Assembly (NCBI RefSeq): GCF_003337375.1
Contig: NZ_QPJD01000012.1
Span: 1 to 64,000 of the forward strand
Origin: Paenibacillus prosopidis
Lineage (GTDB): Bacteria; Bacillota; Bacilli; Paenibacillales; Paenibacillaceae
DNA length: 64,000 nucleotides
Direction of reading: 5' to 3'
The position numbers and the translations under genes are program-made. Numbering within the stretch: the stretch's first letter is position 1; each line of letters opens with the position of its first letter. Under the pieces are notes generated by a model. That model worked only from the letters and a program-made list of their open reading frames with translations. It searched no databases and was not told where the DNA came from. Shown piece by piece: positions 43,594 to 51,535 of this stretch.

Positions 43594-44133
43594 TTAAACT
43601 TGATTTTGCTTGTCCTTCTGCTGCTTATCGCCGTCGTCTTCACCGGCTTGGTTGTTGTCCTCTAAACGATGGGGACGTCTGCCTTTGCCGCCATGCAGCT
43701 TAAACAGCTCTTCGCGCAGCTGCTCAGCTGTTTTGCCCTCTGTCTTAATACCATGCTCTTCGGCTATTTTGCGCAAATGCTCCAGCCGCTTCGCTTTATG
43801 CTCCGCTTTGAAAGCTTCCCACTTGTCCTTATTGGCGACCTTCGCTGCTTCTACTTCCTTCTTAAGCTGCTGAGCGGACTTGCCTTCGGTTTGAATGCCA
43901 AAGTACGTCGCAATTTCCTTCAGCTTCTCCAGACGGTACACTTCAAAATCTTTGCGTGTCATATGTCCCTTGTGATGCTTATGCTTGCTGTTGCTGTCTT
44001 CTTCCGATTGCTTAGGGTTTTCATCTGCTTTTGAAACTTCCGGCAAAGCCGTTACCGATTGCGCGGCCCAGACGGGAGCGACCGACAACAGCACAGCCAG
44101 CGCTAACGCTGGGATAAACCATTTTCGAACCAT
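43594..44133 (-). CDS. Secreted Lys/Glu-rich protein with two helical repeats
   Basis: 179 residues. Signal peptide KWFIPALALAVLLSVAPVWA, cut after AWA (about 24). A His/Lys/Ser linker (NSKHKHHKGH) leads to two copies of a about 28-residue unit: RLEKLKEIATYFGIQTEGKS and RLEHLRKIAEEHGIKTEGKT, each with AQQL/AEQL helices, separated by about 38 residues. The tail is charged and polar. The repeat looks like a SAP- or LysM-like helical hairpin but I cannot place it. Expected in the wall or medium. Confidence 0.7.
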   Translation of the reverse strand: MVRKWFIPALALAVLLSVAPVWAAQSVTALPEVSKADENPKQSEEDSNSKHKHHKGHMTRKDFEVYRLEKLKEIATYFGIQTEGKSAQQLKKEVEAAKVANKDKWEAFKAEHKAKRLEHLRKIAEEHGIKTEGKTAEQLREELFKLHGGKGRRPHRLEDNNQAGEDDGDKQQKDKQNQV

Positions 44134-44275
44134 TCACTGCCACACCCTTCTATTGCTATCGTGATGTCAAGGCCCGGCAAGCCTCATCTGGATTATTTTA
44201 CCCATCCATACACGTGAATAGACATTGCAACAGCAGATTTCGACAAAAAAACTACAGGGAGCTGCCTCTATTGTT

Positions 44276-45340
44276 TCATTCCTCTGCAGCCTCTGCTTGC
44301 TCGAGCAGTTCCAGCTCGCGCAGCAGCCAGTCTTTAGAGAAATGCTCCCCGATAAACACCGCTACATCGTTCACATGCCCTTGCGGTTCAATTTTCATGA
44401 AATCAGATTCCCTGTACGCATATTGGAAAAGAAAACGGCTCGGCGTATCCGTAAACGTCATGATTCCCTTCGCGCGATAGATACGGTCCGGCAGCCGCTG
44501 CAGCAGCGCCTCAAAAGCTGTGCTGCTTACCGGCTTGCGCCAATAGTGAGTGACAACCATGACATGATCATGCGAATGATGGTGACCGGCAGGGTTATGC
44601 TCATCGTACGAGTGTGCATGCGCTTGCCCGTGATCATGCGAGCAGCCGTCACTGGAGCATACATGACCCTCGGCATCCGCAGCTTCACCACCTGAATGCT
44701 CATGAGCATTCGCTGCCCGTGCCGCCTCGGCGTCGAGCCAGCTCCAATCGTCAAGCGTGCAGCGAACCGTCGCGATGACCGGCGTATGCGGATTTAAATC
44801 CCGCAGCAGCTGCTGCGCTTCTACAAGCTGCTCAGGCTCCAGCTTATCGACCTTATTCAGGAGCAAAACCGTTGCACACCGGATTTGCTCCTGCATCAGC
44901 TTGAAGGTGCGGCTTTTTCCCTCGCGGCTGCGCTTCAGAAGCTCCGGTCCGTCGACAACCGTAATGATACTGCGGAGATCAATCGCCTTATACATAGCCG
45001 CTTCCGTTACGCCGTCCAGCGTTTCCATCGGGTTGGCCGCGCCCGTCGATTCGATGAATATAACGTCGGGCTGATGCTCGTCAATAAGCATGCTGATCTC
45101 CATCCCCAGATCGCCGCGCATCGTGCAGCAGATGCAGCCGCTTAGCATTTCCGCCATCGGCACTTCATCGCTAAGCAGCTGTCCGTCCAAATTGATATCG
45201 CCGAGCTCGTTCATAATGACCGCCGGCTTTTTCCCCTGTCCCTTATAGTAATCAAGCAATCTTCCCAGAAGCGTCGTCTTGCCGCTTCCAAGAAAGCCCG
45301 ACAGTAAATGTACCGGAATGCTTTGTTCTTTGTTGTTCAT
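44276..45340 (-). CDS. COG0523/CobW G3E GTPase, zinc metallochaperone type
   Basis: 354 residues. Walker A GFLGSGKTTLLG, CXCC motif SGCICCTMRGDL (metal site in this family), LLNKVDK G4 motif, and a His/Asp-rich stretch HDHGQAHAHSYDEHNPAGHH at about 232-252, plus CobW C-terminal domain. The CXCC and His-rich loop fit the zinc branch (YciC, ZigA). A Zur-like box lies in front. In B. subtilis yciC is derepressed under zinc starvation. Note a second His cluster may buffer metal. Confidence 0.88.
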   Translation of the reverse strand: MNNKEQSIPVHLLSGFLGSGKTTLLGRLLDYYKGQGKKPAVIMNELGDINLDGQLLSDEVPMAEMLSGCICCTMRGDLGMEISMLIDEHQPDVIFIESTGAANPMETLDGVTEAAMYKAIDLRSIITVVDGPELLKRSREGKSRTFKLMQEQIRCATVLLLNKVDKLEPEQLVEAQQLLRDLNPHTPVIATVRCTLDDWSWLDAEAARAANAHEHSGGEAADAEGHVCSSDGCSHDHGQAHAHSYDEHNPAGHHHSHDHVMVVTHYWRKPVSSTAFEALLQRLPDRIYRAKGIMTFTDTPSRFLFQYAYRESDFMKIEPQGHVNDVAVFIGEHFSKDWLLRELELLEQAEAAEE

Positions 45341-45403
45341 CGCAGAGTTCTCCCGTTGTTATCGATTTATAATTAGCATTTTAGTAATATCCCTTCTATT
45401 ATA

Positions 45404-45418
45404 TCGTAATTGTTACGC
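45404..45418 (-). promoter_or_regulatory. Zur-like operator in the CobW gene promoter
   Basis: TCGTAATTGTTACGC reads as a 7-1-7 inverted repeat, CGTAA-N3-TTACG exact, close to the B. subtilis Zur consensus (TCGTAATNATTACGA). It ends 64 bases before the start of the COG0523 gene and lies against a TATAAT (minus strand, near 45398-45403), so it would overlap the promoter spacer. Confidence 0.6.
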
Positions 45419-45495
45419 TCTTTCATCTTTTTAGAAGTGATGCTGCAACGCTGCATGTTACGGATAAAAACAGCCTGGCATACTTTTTTTTAGGT

Positions 45496-45512
45496 AAACA
45501 AAATTTTTGTTT
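45496..45512 (+). promoter_or_regulatory. Perfect palindrome upstream of the DauR-like operon
   Basis: AAACAAAA-T-TTTTGTTT is a perfect 8-1-8 palindrome, 63 bases before the first gene of the D-amino-acid operon. It is a natural operator candidate for the regulator encoded there. The expected -35/-10 boxes around it are weak and I could not place them with confidence. Confidence 0.5.
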
Positions 45513-45574
45513 GATTTTTTAGGCGCGTAGTAGTACCATGTGGGCATTAAGGCTGCAAGGAAAGCGGGAGAGAA

Positions 45575-46234
45575 ATGGAATCGATATCGCAGGAGCTGTC
45601 GTTTTTGACAGAGATGGCCGTAGGAATAACCGCGCAGTTCGGAGACAATTGCGAGGTCGTCGTGCATGACTGGTCAAAGCCGGTTGACAGCACGATCGTC
45701 ATCATCGAGAACGGCCATGTAACAGGACGCAAAGTAGGCGACCCAGGTACGAATCTGGGGCTCGAAATTATGCGGGGCACATCGGAGGGCGGCAACCGGC
45801 ATAACTATGTAACGCAGACCAAGGACGGGCGCATCCTCCGTTCGACCTCCATGTATGTGAAAAATAACGCTGGCGCCATTATCGGGGCAATGTGCATAAA
45901 CTTCGACATTACCGACTTGATGGTAGCGGAGAAAACGCTCCAATCGCTGACGGCGAGCGGGCTGCAGCCGGTTCGGGAATCATTCGTCAGCAATGTTAAC
46001 GATCTGCTCGACACGCTGATTCAAGAGGCTCAAGAAACGGTCGGCAAGCCGCCGGCCCTGATGACCAAGGAAGATAAAATTAAAATCATTCAGCTTCTTG
46101 ATCAAAAGGGTGCTTTTCTGATCAAAAAATCAGGCGAGAAGGTTTGCGCCTATTTGAGCATTTCAAAGTATACGCTCTATAGCTATCTGGAGGAATCCAA
46201 AGCGGCAGACCACGAAGGAGGCGCGGCAGAATGA
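45575..46234 (+). CDS. YheO-like PAS/HTH transcriptional regulator (DauR type)
   Basis: 219 residues. Residues 1-120 form the YheO PAS-like domain (LTEMAVGITAQFGDNCEVVVHDW, core GDNCEVVVHDW; TSMYVKNNAGAIIGAMCINFDIT, core GAIIGAMCINFD), and residues 155-210 are the HTH_22-type C-terminus (LDQKGAFLIKKSGEKVCAYLSISKYTLYSYLE, core SISKYTLYSYLE). This architecture includes DauR, the regulator of D-arginine use in Pseudomonas. It overlaps the next gene by 4 bases, and D-amino-acid-linked genes follow, so it likely senses a D-amino acid. GGGAGAG precedes ATG by 4-6 bases. Confidence 0.85.
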   Translation: MESISQELSFLTEMAVGITAQFGDNCEVVVHDWSKPVDSTIVIIENGHVTGRKVGDPGTNLGLEIMRGTSEGGNRHNYVTQTKDGRILRSTSMYVKNNAGAIIGAMCINFDITDLMVAEKTLQSLTASGLQPVRESFVSNVNDLLDTLIQEAQETVGKPPALMTKEDKIKIIQLLDQKGAFLIKKSGEKVCAYLSISKYTLYSYLEESKAADHEGGAAE

Positions 46235-47373
46235 ATGAGAAGTTGAATCCGGATTTGGCTATATGGGGTGCTGGCAGCGGGCTTGAAACGCCTTGCCTCG
46301 TCATCGAGAGCAGCGTAGTTGATGCCAACATTGCCGCCATGTCCGAGGTTGCAAAACGTAACGGCGTTCAACTCCGCCCTCATGCGAAAACCCATAAGCT
46401 GCCGGAAATGGCTGCAAGGCAAATCGCTGCGGGGGCAGCCGGAATTACCGTTGCGAAAATTTCCGAAGCTGAAGTGATGGCGGAAGGCGGTATTACGGAC
46501 ATCTTCGTTGCTTATCCGCTGGTTGCTGCCTCGAAGATAGAACGGGCTGTACGGCTAAGTCAAGCTGGAGTTCGACTTATCGTTGGGGCTGATAGCCTCG
46601 AAGGGGCGAAGCGAATTTCCGATGCTGCTGTGCGAGAAGGCGTAAAGCTCGAGATTAGGCTTGAAATTGAAACAGGACTGCGTCGAACCGGTGTTAGGAT
46701 AGACGATGCGGTGCAGCTGGCCAAACAGATCGCGGCGCTTGACGGTATTCGGCTTACAGGCATATATACATACCGGGGCGCTATGTATAATGGAACTCCA
46801 ACGCTCGATTTGCGGGCAGCAGGTCATGAGGAGGGTCTTATAATGGCTAGTGTCGCGACAGTTTTGCGAAGCGAAGGACTTGCCATTCAAGACGTAAGCG
46901 TCGGCTCCACACCGACGGCCGCATACGCGGCCGAAGTAGGTGGAGTGACGGAAATTCGGCCCGGCACTTATATTTACCAAGATCGTATGCAAGCTGCTTT
47001 CGGCGTTAGTACGATCGATGACTGTGCCGGAGCGGTGATGGCAACGGTTATCAGCCGTCCATCAGACGATTTAATCGTCATCGACGGCGGCAGCAAGACG
47101 TTTGCCACCGACGTACAACCGGGTACCTCTCCGTTTTACCTCCAAGGCTTCGGTCATATTGTCGGAGCTCCCGATGCCGTATTGGAGCGAATGACTGAAG
47201 AGCATGGCATGATTCGTGTGCGGACGGATGCTGTGTATCGGGTAGGCGATGTCATTCGCATCATCCCTAATCACATTTGCAGCACAGTCAACTTGCACAG
47301 CTTCGTATACATTGCAGACGCTGCAGGGCAGCTGCGCAAGGCAGCAGTCGCTGCCCGCGGCATGCTGGAATAA
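46231..47373 (+). CDS. PLP enzyme, D-threonine aldolase/D-serine dehydratase-like
   Basis: 380 residues of the alanine-racemase-fold, DSD1/D-threonine-aldolase family. PLP lysine in LRPHAKTHKLPE (about 52-54), and the metal/substrate region near the C-terminus, IRIIPNHICSTVNLHS, with the conserved His-x-Cys (HIC) pair of the zinc-dependent members. GLETPCLVIE at the N-terminus is also typical. Reaction is probably cleavage or dehydration of a D-beta-hydroxy-amino acid or removal of ammonia from it. It overlaps the regulator by 4 bases. Confidence 0.85.
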   Translation: MNEKLNPDLAIWGAGSGLETPCLVIESSVVDANIAAMSEVAKRNGVQLRPHAKTHKLPEMAARQIAAGAAGITVAKISEAEVMAEGGITDIFVAYPLVAASKIERAVRLSQAGVRLIVGADSLEGAKRISDAAVREGVKLEIRLEIETGLRRTGVRIDDAVQLAKQIAALDGIRLTGIYTYRGAMYNGTPTLDLRAAGHEEGLIMASVATVLRSEGLAIQDVSVGSTPTAAYAAEVGGVTEIRPGTYIYQDRMQAAFGVSTIDDCAGAVMATVISRPSDDLIVIDGGSKTFATDVQPGTSPFYLQGFGHIVGAPDAVLERMTEEHGMIRVRTDAVYRVGDVIRIIPNHICSTVNLHSFVYIADAAGQLRKAAVAARGMLE

Positions 47374-47396
47374 TGACAAGGAGGTACCCCTCATTC

Positions 47397-49001
47397 ATGC
47401 TCGATCTCATTTTTAAAAATGGTAAAATCGTTGACGGCAGCGGCAATCCTTGGTTTCAGGGCGATATTGGCGTGAAGGACGGGATTATCGCAGCCATCGG
47501 CCGCGTCGACCAAGAGGCTGCTCTCGTAATTGATGTCGGGCGCCAAGTGATAGCTCCCGGCTTTATCGACGGGCATTGCCACTCCGACTTAATGATTATC
47601 GATCATCCATACAGTGAGATTAAACTTCAACAAGGCGTTACGGCGGAGGTTGTCGGTAACTGCGGGCTCGCTCCCGCTCCGTTCGTCCGGAATAAAGCTG
47701 AGCTGCTTCAGACATACGTGCAGCCCGTACTCGGCAGCACGAGCTGGGAGTGGCCATGGGAAACCGTCGGTCAATATATGGATTTCATCAGCCGATCGAA
47801 TCCGTCCGGGCATATCGCTGCTTATGTTGCGCATGGCGCCCTGCGCATCGCGGTGATGGGCTTTGAGAACCGTCCTGCAACAACTGCTGAGATTGCACGG
47901 ATGAAGGAGCTTCTGGAAGAAGGACTTCGTGCAGGAGCAATCGGTTTATCGATTGGACTTCTCTATGCCCCGGGCAGCTACACGTCACGTGAAGAGCTAG
48001 CCGAGCTGTGCAGCGTACTGCCGAAGTATAACGGTCTGCTTTCTACTCACATTCGCGGTGAAGGCAACAGCCTGCTTCCCTCTGTCGCTGAAGTTATTTG
48101 GATCGCCGAGCGTACTGGCATTTCACTGCATATCAGCCATTTGAAAGCGGCCGGCCGTGCCAATTGGGGCAAGGCACTTGATGCGCTTGAGCTTGTGGAA
48201 GCAGCGCGTGCCCGCGGCATGGACGTAACGGTCGATGTTTACCCTTATGCCGCAGGATCGACGACATTGACGACCGTTCTGCCTCCTTGGGTACTCGAGG
48301 GCGGCATTGAAGCAACGCTTGAAGCCTTCCGTGATAAGAGCCAACGCGCCAAAATCAAAGAGGAGCTCAGCCATGAGCAGGATACTTGGGACAATCTCGT
48401 TTGCTCAACCGGCTGGTCAAGCATTATCATTTCGGCCATTCAGTCGGGTGCGAACAAAGTGCTTGAAGGGAAGTCGATTGCCGAAGCCGCGGAGCTTCGG
48501 GGGCAGCATCCTGTCGATTGCATGATGGATTTGCTGCTGGAAGAGAACGGTCAGATCGCTATCGTCTATTTTCACATGTCGGATGACGATGTGAAGCAGG
48601 TCGTCAGCTACGAAAAATCGCTGATCGCCTCCGACAGTCTAAACTGTGAGACAGGTAAGCCGCATCCCCGAACGTTCGGAACTTTCCCTCGCGTCTTGGC
48701 CAAATATGTGCGCGATGAGAAGGTGTTATCGTTAGAGCAAGCGGTTCGCAAGCTGACCTCGTTCCCTGCGCAGCGCTTCAAGCTCGGTAAGCGCGGCCTG
48801 CTTGTTCCCGGTTATGCTGCCGACATAACCGTATTCGATCCGGCTGCAATCCAGGATACGGCAACCTTCGAAGCGCCGCGCCAATATCCGAAGGGCATCT
48901 CGCATGTCATCGTCGCCGGGCAGCTCACGATGCAGTTCGGCACCCACACGCACAAGCGTGAAGGACAACTCATCCGAGCTCATCACTGCTGCTCGCATTA
49001 A
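47397..49001 (+). CDS. N-acyl-D-amino-acid deacylase / D-aminoacylase
   Basis: 534 residues of the amidohydrolase superfamily. Metal motif APGFIDGHCHSDLM (His-x-His), EVVGNCGLAPAP block of D-aminoacylases, HISHLKAAGRANWGKA with conserved His pair, and the C-terminal VPGYAADITVFD. It frees D-amino acids from N-acyl derivatives, feeding the PLP enzyme upstream. Start is ATG 47397; AAGGAGG lies 12 bases upstream. A second in-frame ATG at 47373, overlapping the preceding stop, is possible. Confidence 0.9.
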   Translation: MLDLIFKNGKIVDGSGNPWFQGDIGVKDGIIAAIGRVDQEAALVIDVGRQVIAPGFIDGHCHSDLMIIDHPYSEIKLQQGVTAEVVGNCGLAPAPFVRNKAELLQTYVQPVLGSTSWEWPWETVGQYMDFISRSNPSGHIAAYVAHGALRIAVMGFENRPATTAEIARMKELLEEGLRAGAIGLSIGLLYAPGSYTSREELAELCSVLPKYNGLLSTHIRGEGNSLLPSVAEVIWIAERTGISLHISHLKAAGRANWGKALDALELVEAARARGMDVTVDVYPYAAGSTTLTTVLPPWVLEGGIEATLEAFRDKSQRAKIKEELSHEQDTWDNLVCSTGWSSIIISAIQSGANKVLEGKSIAEAAELRGQHPVDCMMDLLLEENGQIAIVYFHMSDDDVKQVVSYEKSLIASDSLNCETGKPHPRTFGTFPRVLAKYVRDEKVLSLEQAVRKLTSFPAQRFKLGKRGLLVPGYAADITVFDPAAIQDTATFEAPRQYPKGISHVIVAGQLTMQFGTHTHKREGQLIRAHHCCSH

Positions 49002-49021
49002 ACTTAAGGAGTGATATTATT

Positions 49022-49486
49022 ATGTCTATCATTGAGAAACGTCTTGCCGGGCTCGGCATTACACTGCCTGAGACGACAGCACCAAAGTTCTCCTACATTC
49101 CCGTGAACCAAACCGGCAACCTCATCTATACATCAGGCTTCGACTGCCGTATCGATGGCATTCTTATGTTCGAGGGCAAGGTCGGATCTGATCTTACGAT
49201 TGAACAAGGTCAACAAGCCGCCCGCCAGGTGGTGATCAATTTGCTTGCGGCAATGAAAGCTCATTTGGGAGATTTGGATCGCGTCGTGAAAATCGTCAAA
49301 ATTCTCGGCTTCATCAACAGCGCCCCAGGCTTCGGGGATCAGCCTTATGTACTTAACGGAGCTTCGGATCTGCTCATTCAAGTATTCGGCGAAAACGGCC
49401 GCCACGCAAGGTCCGCTATAGGAACAAGCGACCTGCCCTTCCATACGCCAGTTGAGATTGAGCTTATCGCGGAAGTTAGCGGCTAG
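49022..49486 (+). CDS. RidA-family imine deaminase
   Basis: 154 residues with the family core NLIYTSGFDCRIDG, and C-terminal SAIGTSDLPFHTPVEIELIAEV (cores AIGTSDLPFHTPV). The conserved Arg of the RidA site is in HARSAIGTSDL. RidA hydrolyses reactive 2-aminoacrylate-type imines produced by PLP dehydratases, which fits its place at the end of this D-amino-acid operon. An AAGGAG ribosome site is 11 bases before ATG. Confidence 0.9.
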   Translation: MSIIEKRLAGLGITLPETTAPKFSYIPVNQTGNLIYTSGFDCRIDGILMFEGKVGSDLTIEQGQQAARQVVINLLAAMKAHLGDLDRVVKIVKILGFINSAPGFGDQPYVLNGASDLLIQVFGENGRHARSAIGTSDLPFHTPVEIELIAEVSG

Positions 49487-49517
49487 GCCAACAGCTAGTC
49501 TATCTCGTTTTAAGCCA

Positions 49518-49546
49518 AATCCCCAAGGCTCAGGCACTTGGGGATT
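49518..49546 (+). terminator. Terminator of the D-amino-acid operon
   Basis: Perfect 10-bp stem AATCCCCAAG with CTTGGGGATT around GCTCAGGCA, followed by GTCATACT with no T run, so its efficiency is uncertain. Confidence 0.6.
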
Positions 49547-49605
49547 GTCATACTATTTCAGTTAGTGGACACGCATGAATACGATTTACAAGTAAGCTTT
49601 GTTGA

Positions 49606-49809
49606 CTAGAACAAGCATGCACGGGCAACGATTACAAGCAAAATGAAAAGAACCAATATAACTCCCACGTTTGTGAATGCTCCGCCAACTTTAGGGCCGC
49701 AATATCCAGCACCTGCTACCGGATGATAAGGTCCTACGTTTTCGGCGGCTCCTGCAACCGGATAAGGTCCGTAGTTTCCTGCGCCGGCACCTGCTACTCC
49801 ATAGCTCAT
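49606..49809 (-). CDS. YjcZ-like sporulation-type small membrane protein, copy 1
   Basis: 67 residues: MSYGVAGAGAGNYGPYPVAG then GGAFTNVGVILVLFILLVIV and a Cys-containing end (ARACLF). A Gly/Tyr/Pro-rich head followed by one C-terminal helix is the mark of YjcZ-type small sporulation proteins of Bacillus. Start at 49809 with AAGGAGA 7 bases upstream. The tandem copy at 50013-50177 is clearly related. Confidence 0.7.
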   Translation of the reverse strand: MSYGVAGAGAGNYGPYPVAGAAENVGPYHPVAGAGYCGPKVGGAFTNVGVILVLFILLVIVARACLF

Positions 49810-50012
49810 TTGTTCATCTCCTTTTTTGTTTAGGTACAATATCCTATGATTCATTGAGAAACGTGTATAGGCGCTTCAGAAAATTGTGCTCTTGCTCATT
49901 TTTCGAAGGCAGCCCGAACCTTGACAAGCTATACCTTTATGAGTAAAGGGAGAGTCTTGCTTTAGTTAGCGGATGCGCTACTGTATTGGTTTACAAGTAA
50001 GCCTTGGTAGGA

Positions 50013-50177
50013 CTAAAACAAGCAAGCACACGAGATAATGACTAGTAGAATGAAGAGTACGAGAATACTGCCTACGTTTGTGAATGCTCCGCCAACTACA
50101 GGCGCGCAATATCCTGCTCCTGCCACCTGATTAGGTCCGTATTTTCCTGCGCCGGCACCTGCTACTCCATAGCTCAT
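50013..50177 (-). CDS. YjcZ-like small membrane protein, copy 2
   Basis: 54 residues, start ATG 50177 with AAAGGAGA 7 bases upstream, stop TAG at 50013-50015. MSYGVAGAGAGKYGPNQVAG then GGAFTNVGSILVLFILLVII and ISCACLF. It is shorter than copy 1 because the ENVGPYHP insert is missing. Conserved 5' and 3' flanks (a TTTACAAGTAAGC stretch after each gene) show a local tandem duplication. Confidence 0.65.
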   Translation of the reverse strand: MSYGVAGAGAGKYGPNQVAGAGYCAPVVGGAFTNVGSILVLFILLVIISCACLF

Positions 50178-50297
50178 TTGTTCATCTCCTTTATATTAAG
50201 GTACAGTATCCTATGATTCAGGACAAAAAGGGTATGGGCAAACGGATAAAATGGACGTTTGACTCAATCTTCATAGCAGGCGAACAGCCCAGAGGCG

Positions 50298-50789
50298 TTA
50301 GCCATTCTTTGACTTCTTTATATCCGCCGCAGTTTCATCGTTTAATTCAGTATCTCCCCCCTCCTTGGAAGGCGCAATGGTCTTCGCTTTTAATTCGTTA
50401 TCAATGTAATGAATAACAGAGCTTGGAATCCACTTCCCCCACCCTGCACGATAAGCATTTACGGTGAGTGACTGCCACGTCTTATAGATAAGTCCTATCG
50501 TAATAGCATAAAAGAACAGGCCTGGCATTCCCAGCATAGAATCCAGCAGCTTCGCAAACATGGGAAGCACCAATAAAAATAAGGTTCGAAGCACTCCGAG
50601 CCTGCCATATTCCTGTGAATAACGAGAATCCTTCTGCGATGAAGCCATACCCGTAATCCAATCCAGTATGATTGCAACGAGCAGCAAGGCTAACGGCAGC
50701 ATTCGATCCTCTCCATAAATGGTATTAATCCAAGGTACTAGAGAAGCTCCAATGTCCGAGCTAAACAATTTGTTATTCATATTTACCAT
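50298..50789 (-). CDS. Phage holin family protein
   Basis: 163 residues with three hydrophobic segments (LPLALLLVAIILDWITGMAS, TLFLLVLPMFAKLLDSMLG, GLFFYAITIGLIYKTWQSL) and the DWITG motif characteristic of the Phage_holin_4 family (TcdE/BhlA type), followed by a charged cytosolic tail rich in Lys and Asp. Holins make membrane holes for endolysin release; here no endolysin gene follows. It is divergent from an XRE repressor gene. The start is taken at ATG 50789, where AGGA lies 2 bases upstream, or at 50780. Confidence 0.75.
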   Translation of the reverse strand: MVNMNNKLFSSDIGASLVPWINTIYGEDRMLPLALLLVAIILDWITGMASSQKDSRYSQEYGRLGVLRTLFLLVLPMFAKLLDSMLGMPGLFFYAITIGLIYKTWQSLTVNAYRAGWGKWIPSSVIHYIDNELKAKTIAPSKEGGDTELNDETAADIKKSKNG

Positions 50790-50884
50790 ATTCCTACCAG
50801 CTTCCTCTCTTAATAGAATCTACTTAGCTGTAACTGCAAAATACTTAATCGTCCGCTATATTCCCCCTCACGCTTTTGATTTTA

Positions 50885-50899
50885 GGTATTTAAAATACC
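50885..50899. promoter_or_regulatory. Operator O1 (holin side)
   Basis: GGTATTTAAAATACC, a 6-3-6 palindrome. It lies between TTGAAT and TAAAAT boxes of a weak minus-strand promoter (spacing 15) towards the holin gene, so bound repressor would block holin transcription. Confidence 0.6.
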
Positions 50900-50928
50900 A
50901 TTCAAATGCTGTAGAATCGCCGCTATTT

Positions 50929-50961
50929 GGTATTGACAATACCCACAAAGAAAAATATACT
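50929..50961 (+). promoter_or_regulatory. Operator O2 overlapping a strong promoter
   Basis: GGTATTGACAATACC (50929-50943), second copy of the palindrome, includes TTGACA (50933-50938); TATACT (50956-50961) is 17 bases downstream, giving a near-perfect plus-strand promoter that is covered at its -35 box by the operator. Confidence 0.65.
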
Positions 50962-51025
50962 AGCTTTGAAGTAGCGAAAATAGCATCCGGCTCTTTTCCT
51001 ATCGTCTGCAATAGGCTATCATCTG

Positions 51026-51058
51026 TTGAATCTCATTGTATTTGGTATTTATAATACC
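51026..51058 (+). promoter_or_regulatory. XRE promoter with operator O3
   Basis: TTGAAT (51026-51031) and TATAAT (51050-51055) are 18 bases apart; operator GGTATTTATAATACC (51044-51058) covers the -10 box. Fits autorepression by the XRE protein. Confidence 0.65.
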
Positions 51059-51062
51059 GTCA

Positions 51063-51077
51063 AGTATTTAAAATACC
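51063..51077. promoter_or_regulatory. Operator O4
   Basis: AGTATTTAAAATACC, one mismatch from O1, lying 25 bases before the XRE start and just behind the -10 box of the promoter at 51050. Confidence 0.6.
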
Positions 51078-51101
51078 ATATTGATATTGGAGGTAATGGT
51101 A

Positions 51102-51527
51102 ATGTCGTTAGGCACACGCATTAAACATTTAAGAACGGAACGGGGATTAACCCAGCAAGACATCGCCTCGCAGCTTGAAATGGGAAGGTCTAATTTCGGG
51201 CATATCGAGAACGACCGGGTAACCCCTACCAGCGAGGATTTGCAAAAAATCGCCGATATTTTAAATACAACCACTGATTATTTGCTTGGTCGCGATTTTT
51301 CCGGAGCAACAGTTCCGGAATGGGCAACGTATAAAGATAAGCGGGATTTCAAGAAGCTGCTGGAGGAAGACGGGGAAATTATGTTCGATGGCGTGCCATT
51401 AAGCCAGACTGACCGCAGGCGCGTCATGGACGTGTTAACAGGACTTTTCTGGGAGGCAAAGCAAATGAATAAGCATAAGAAAAAGCCCGAGCCGACAAAC
51501 GATGCTCCTGATGATGCCAATGGGTAG
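51102..51527 (+). CDS. XRE-family HTH repressor (phage-like)
   Basis: 141 residues from ATG 51102, GGAGG 8 bases upstream (an ATG at 51096 is closer). HTH: LRTERGLTQQDIASQLEMGR through FGHIENDRVTP, classic phage repressor type. C-terminal half is basic and lacks a LexA-like peptidase. The neighbouring ImmA-type protease would cleave or inactivate it, as in ICEBs1 ImmR/ImmA. It probably represses the holin gene and itself through O1-O4. Confidence 0.88.
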   Translation: MSLGTRIKHLRTERGLTQQDIASQLEMGRSNFGHIENDRVTPTSEDLQKIADILNTTTDYLLGRDFSGATVPEWATYKDKRDFKKLLEEDGEIMFDGVPLSQTDRRRVMDVLTGLFWEAKQMNKHKKKPEPTNDAPDDANG

Positions 51528-51535
51528 GTGTTGCT

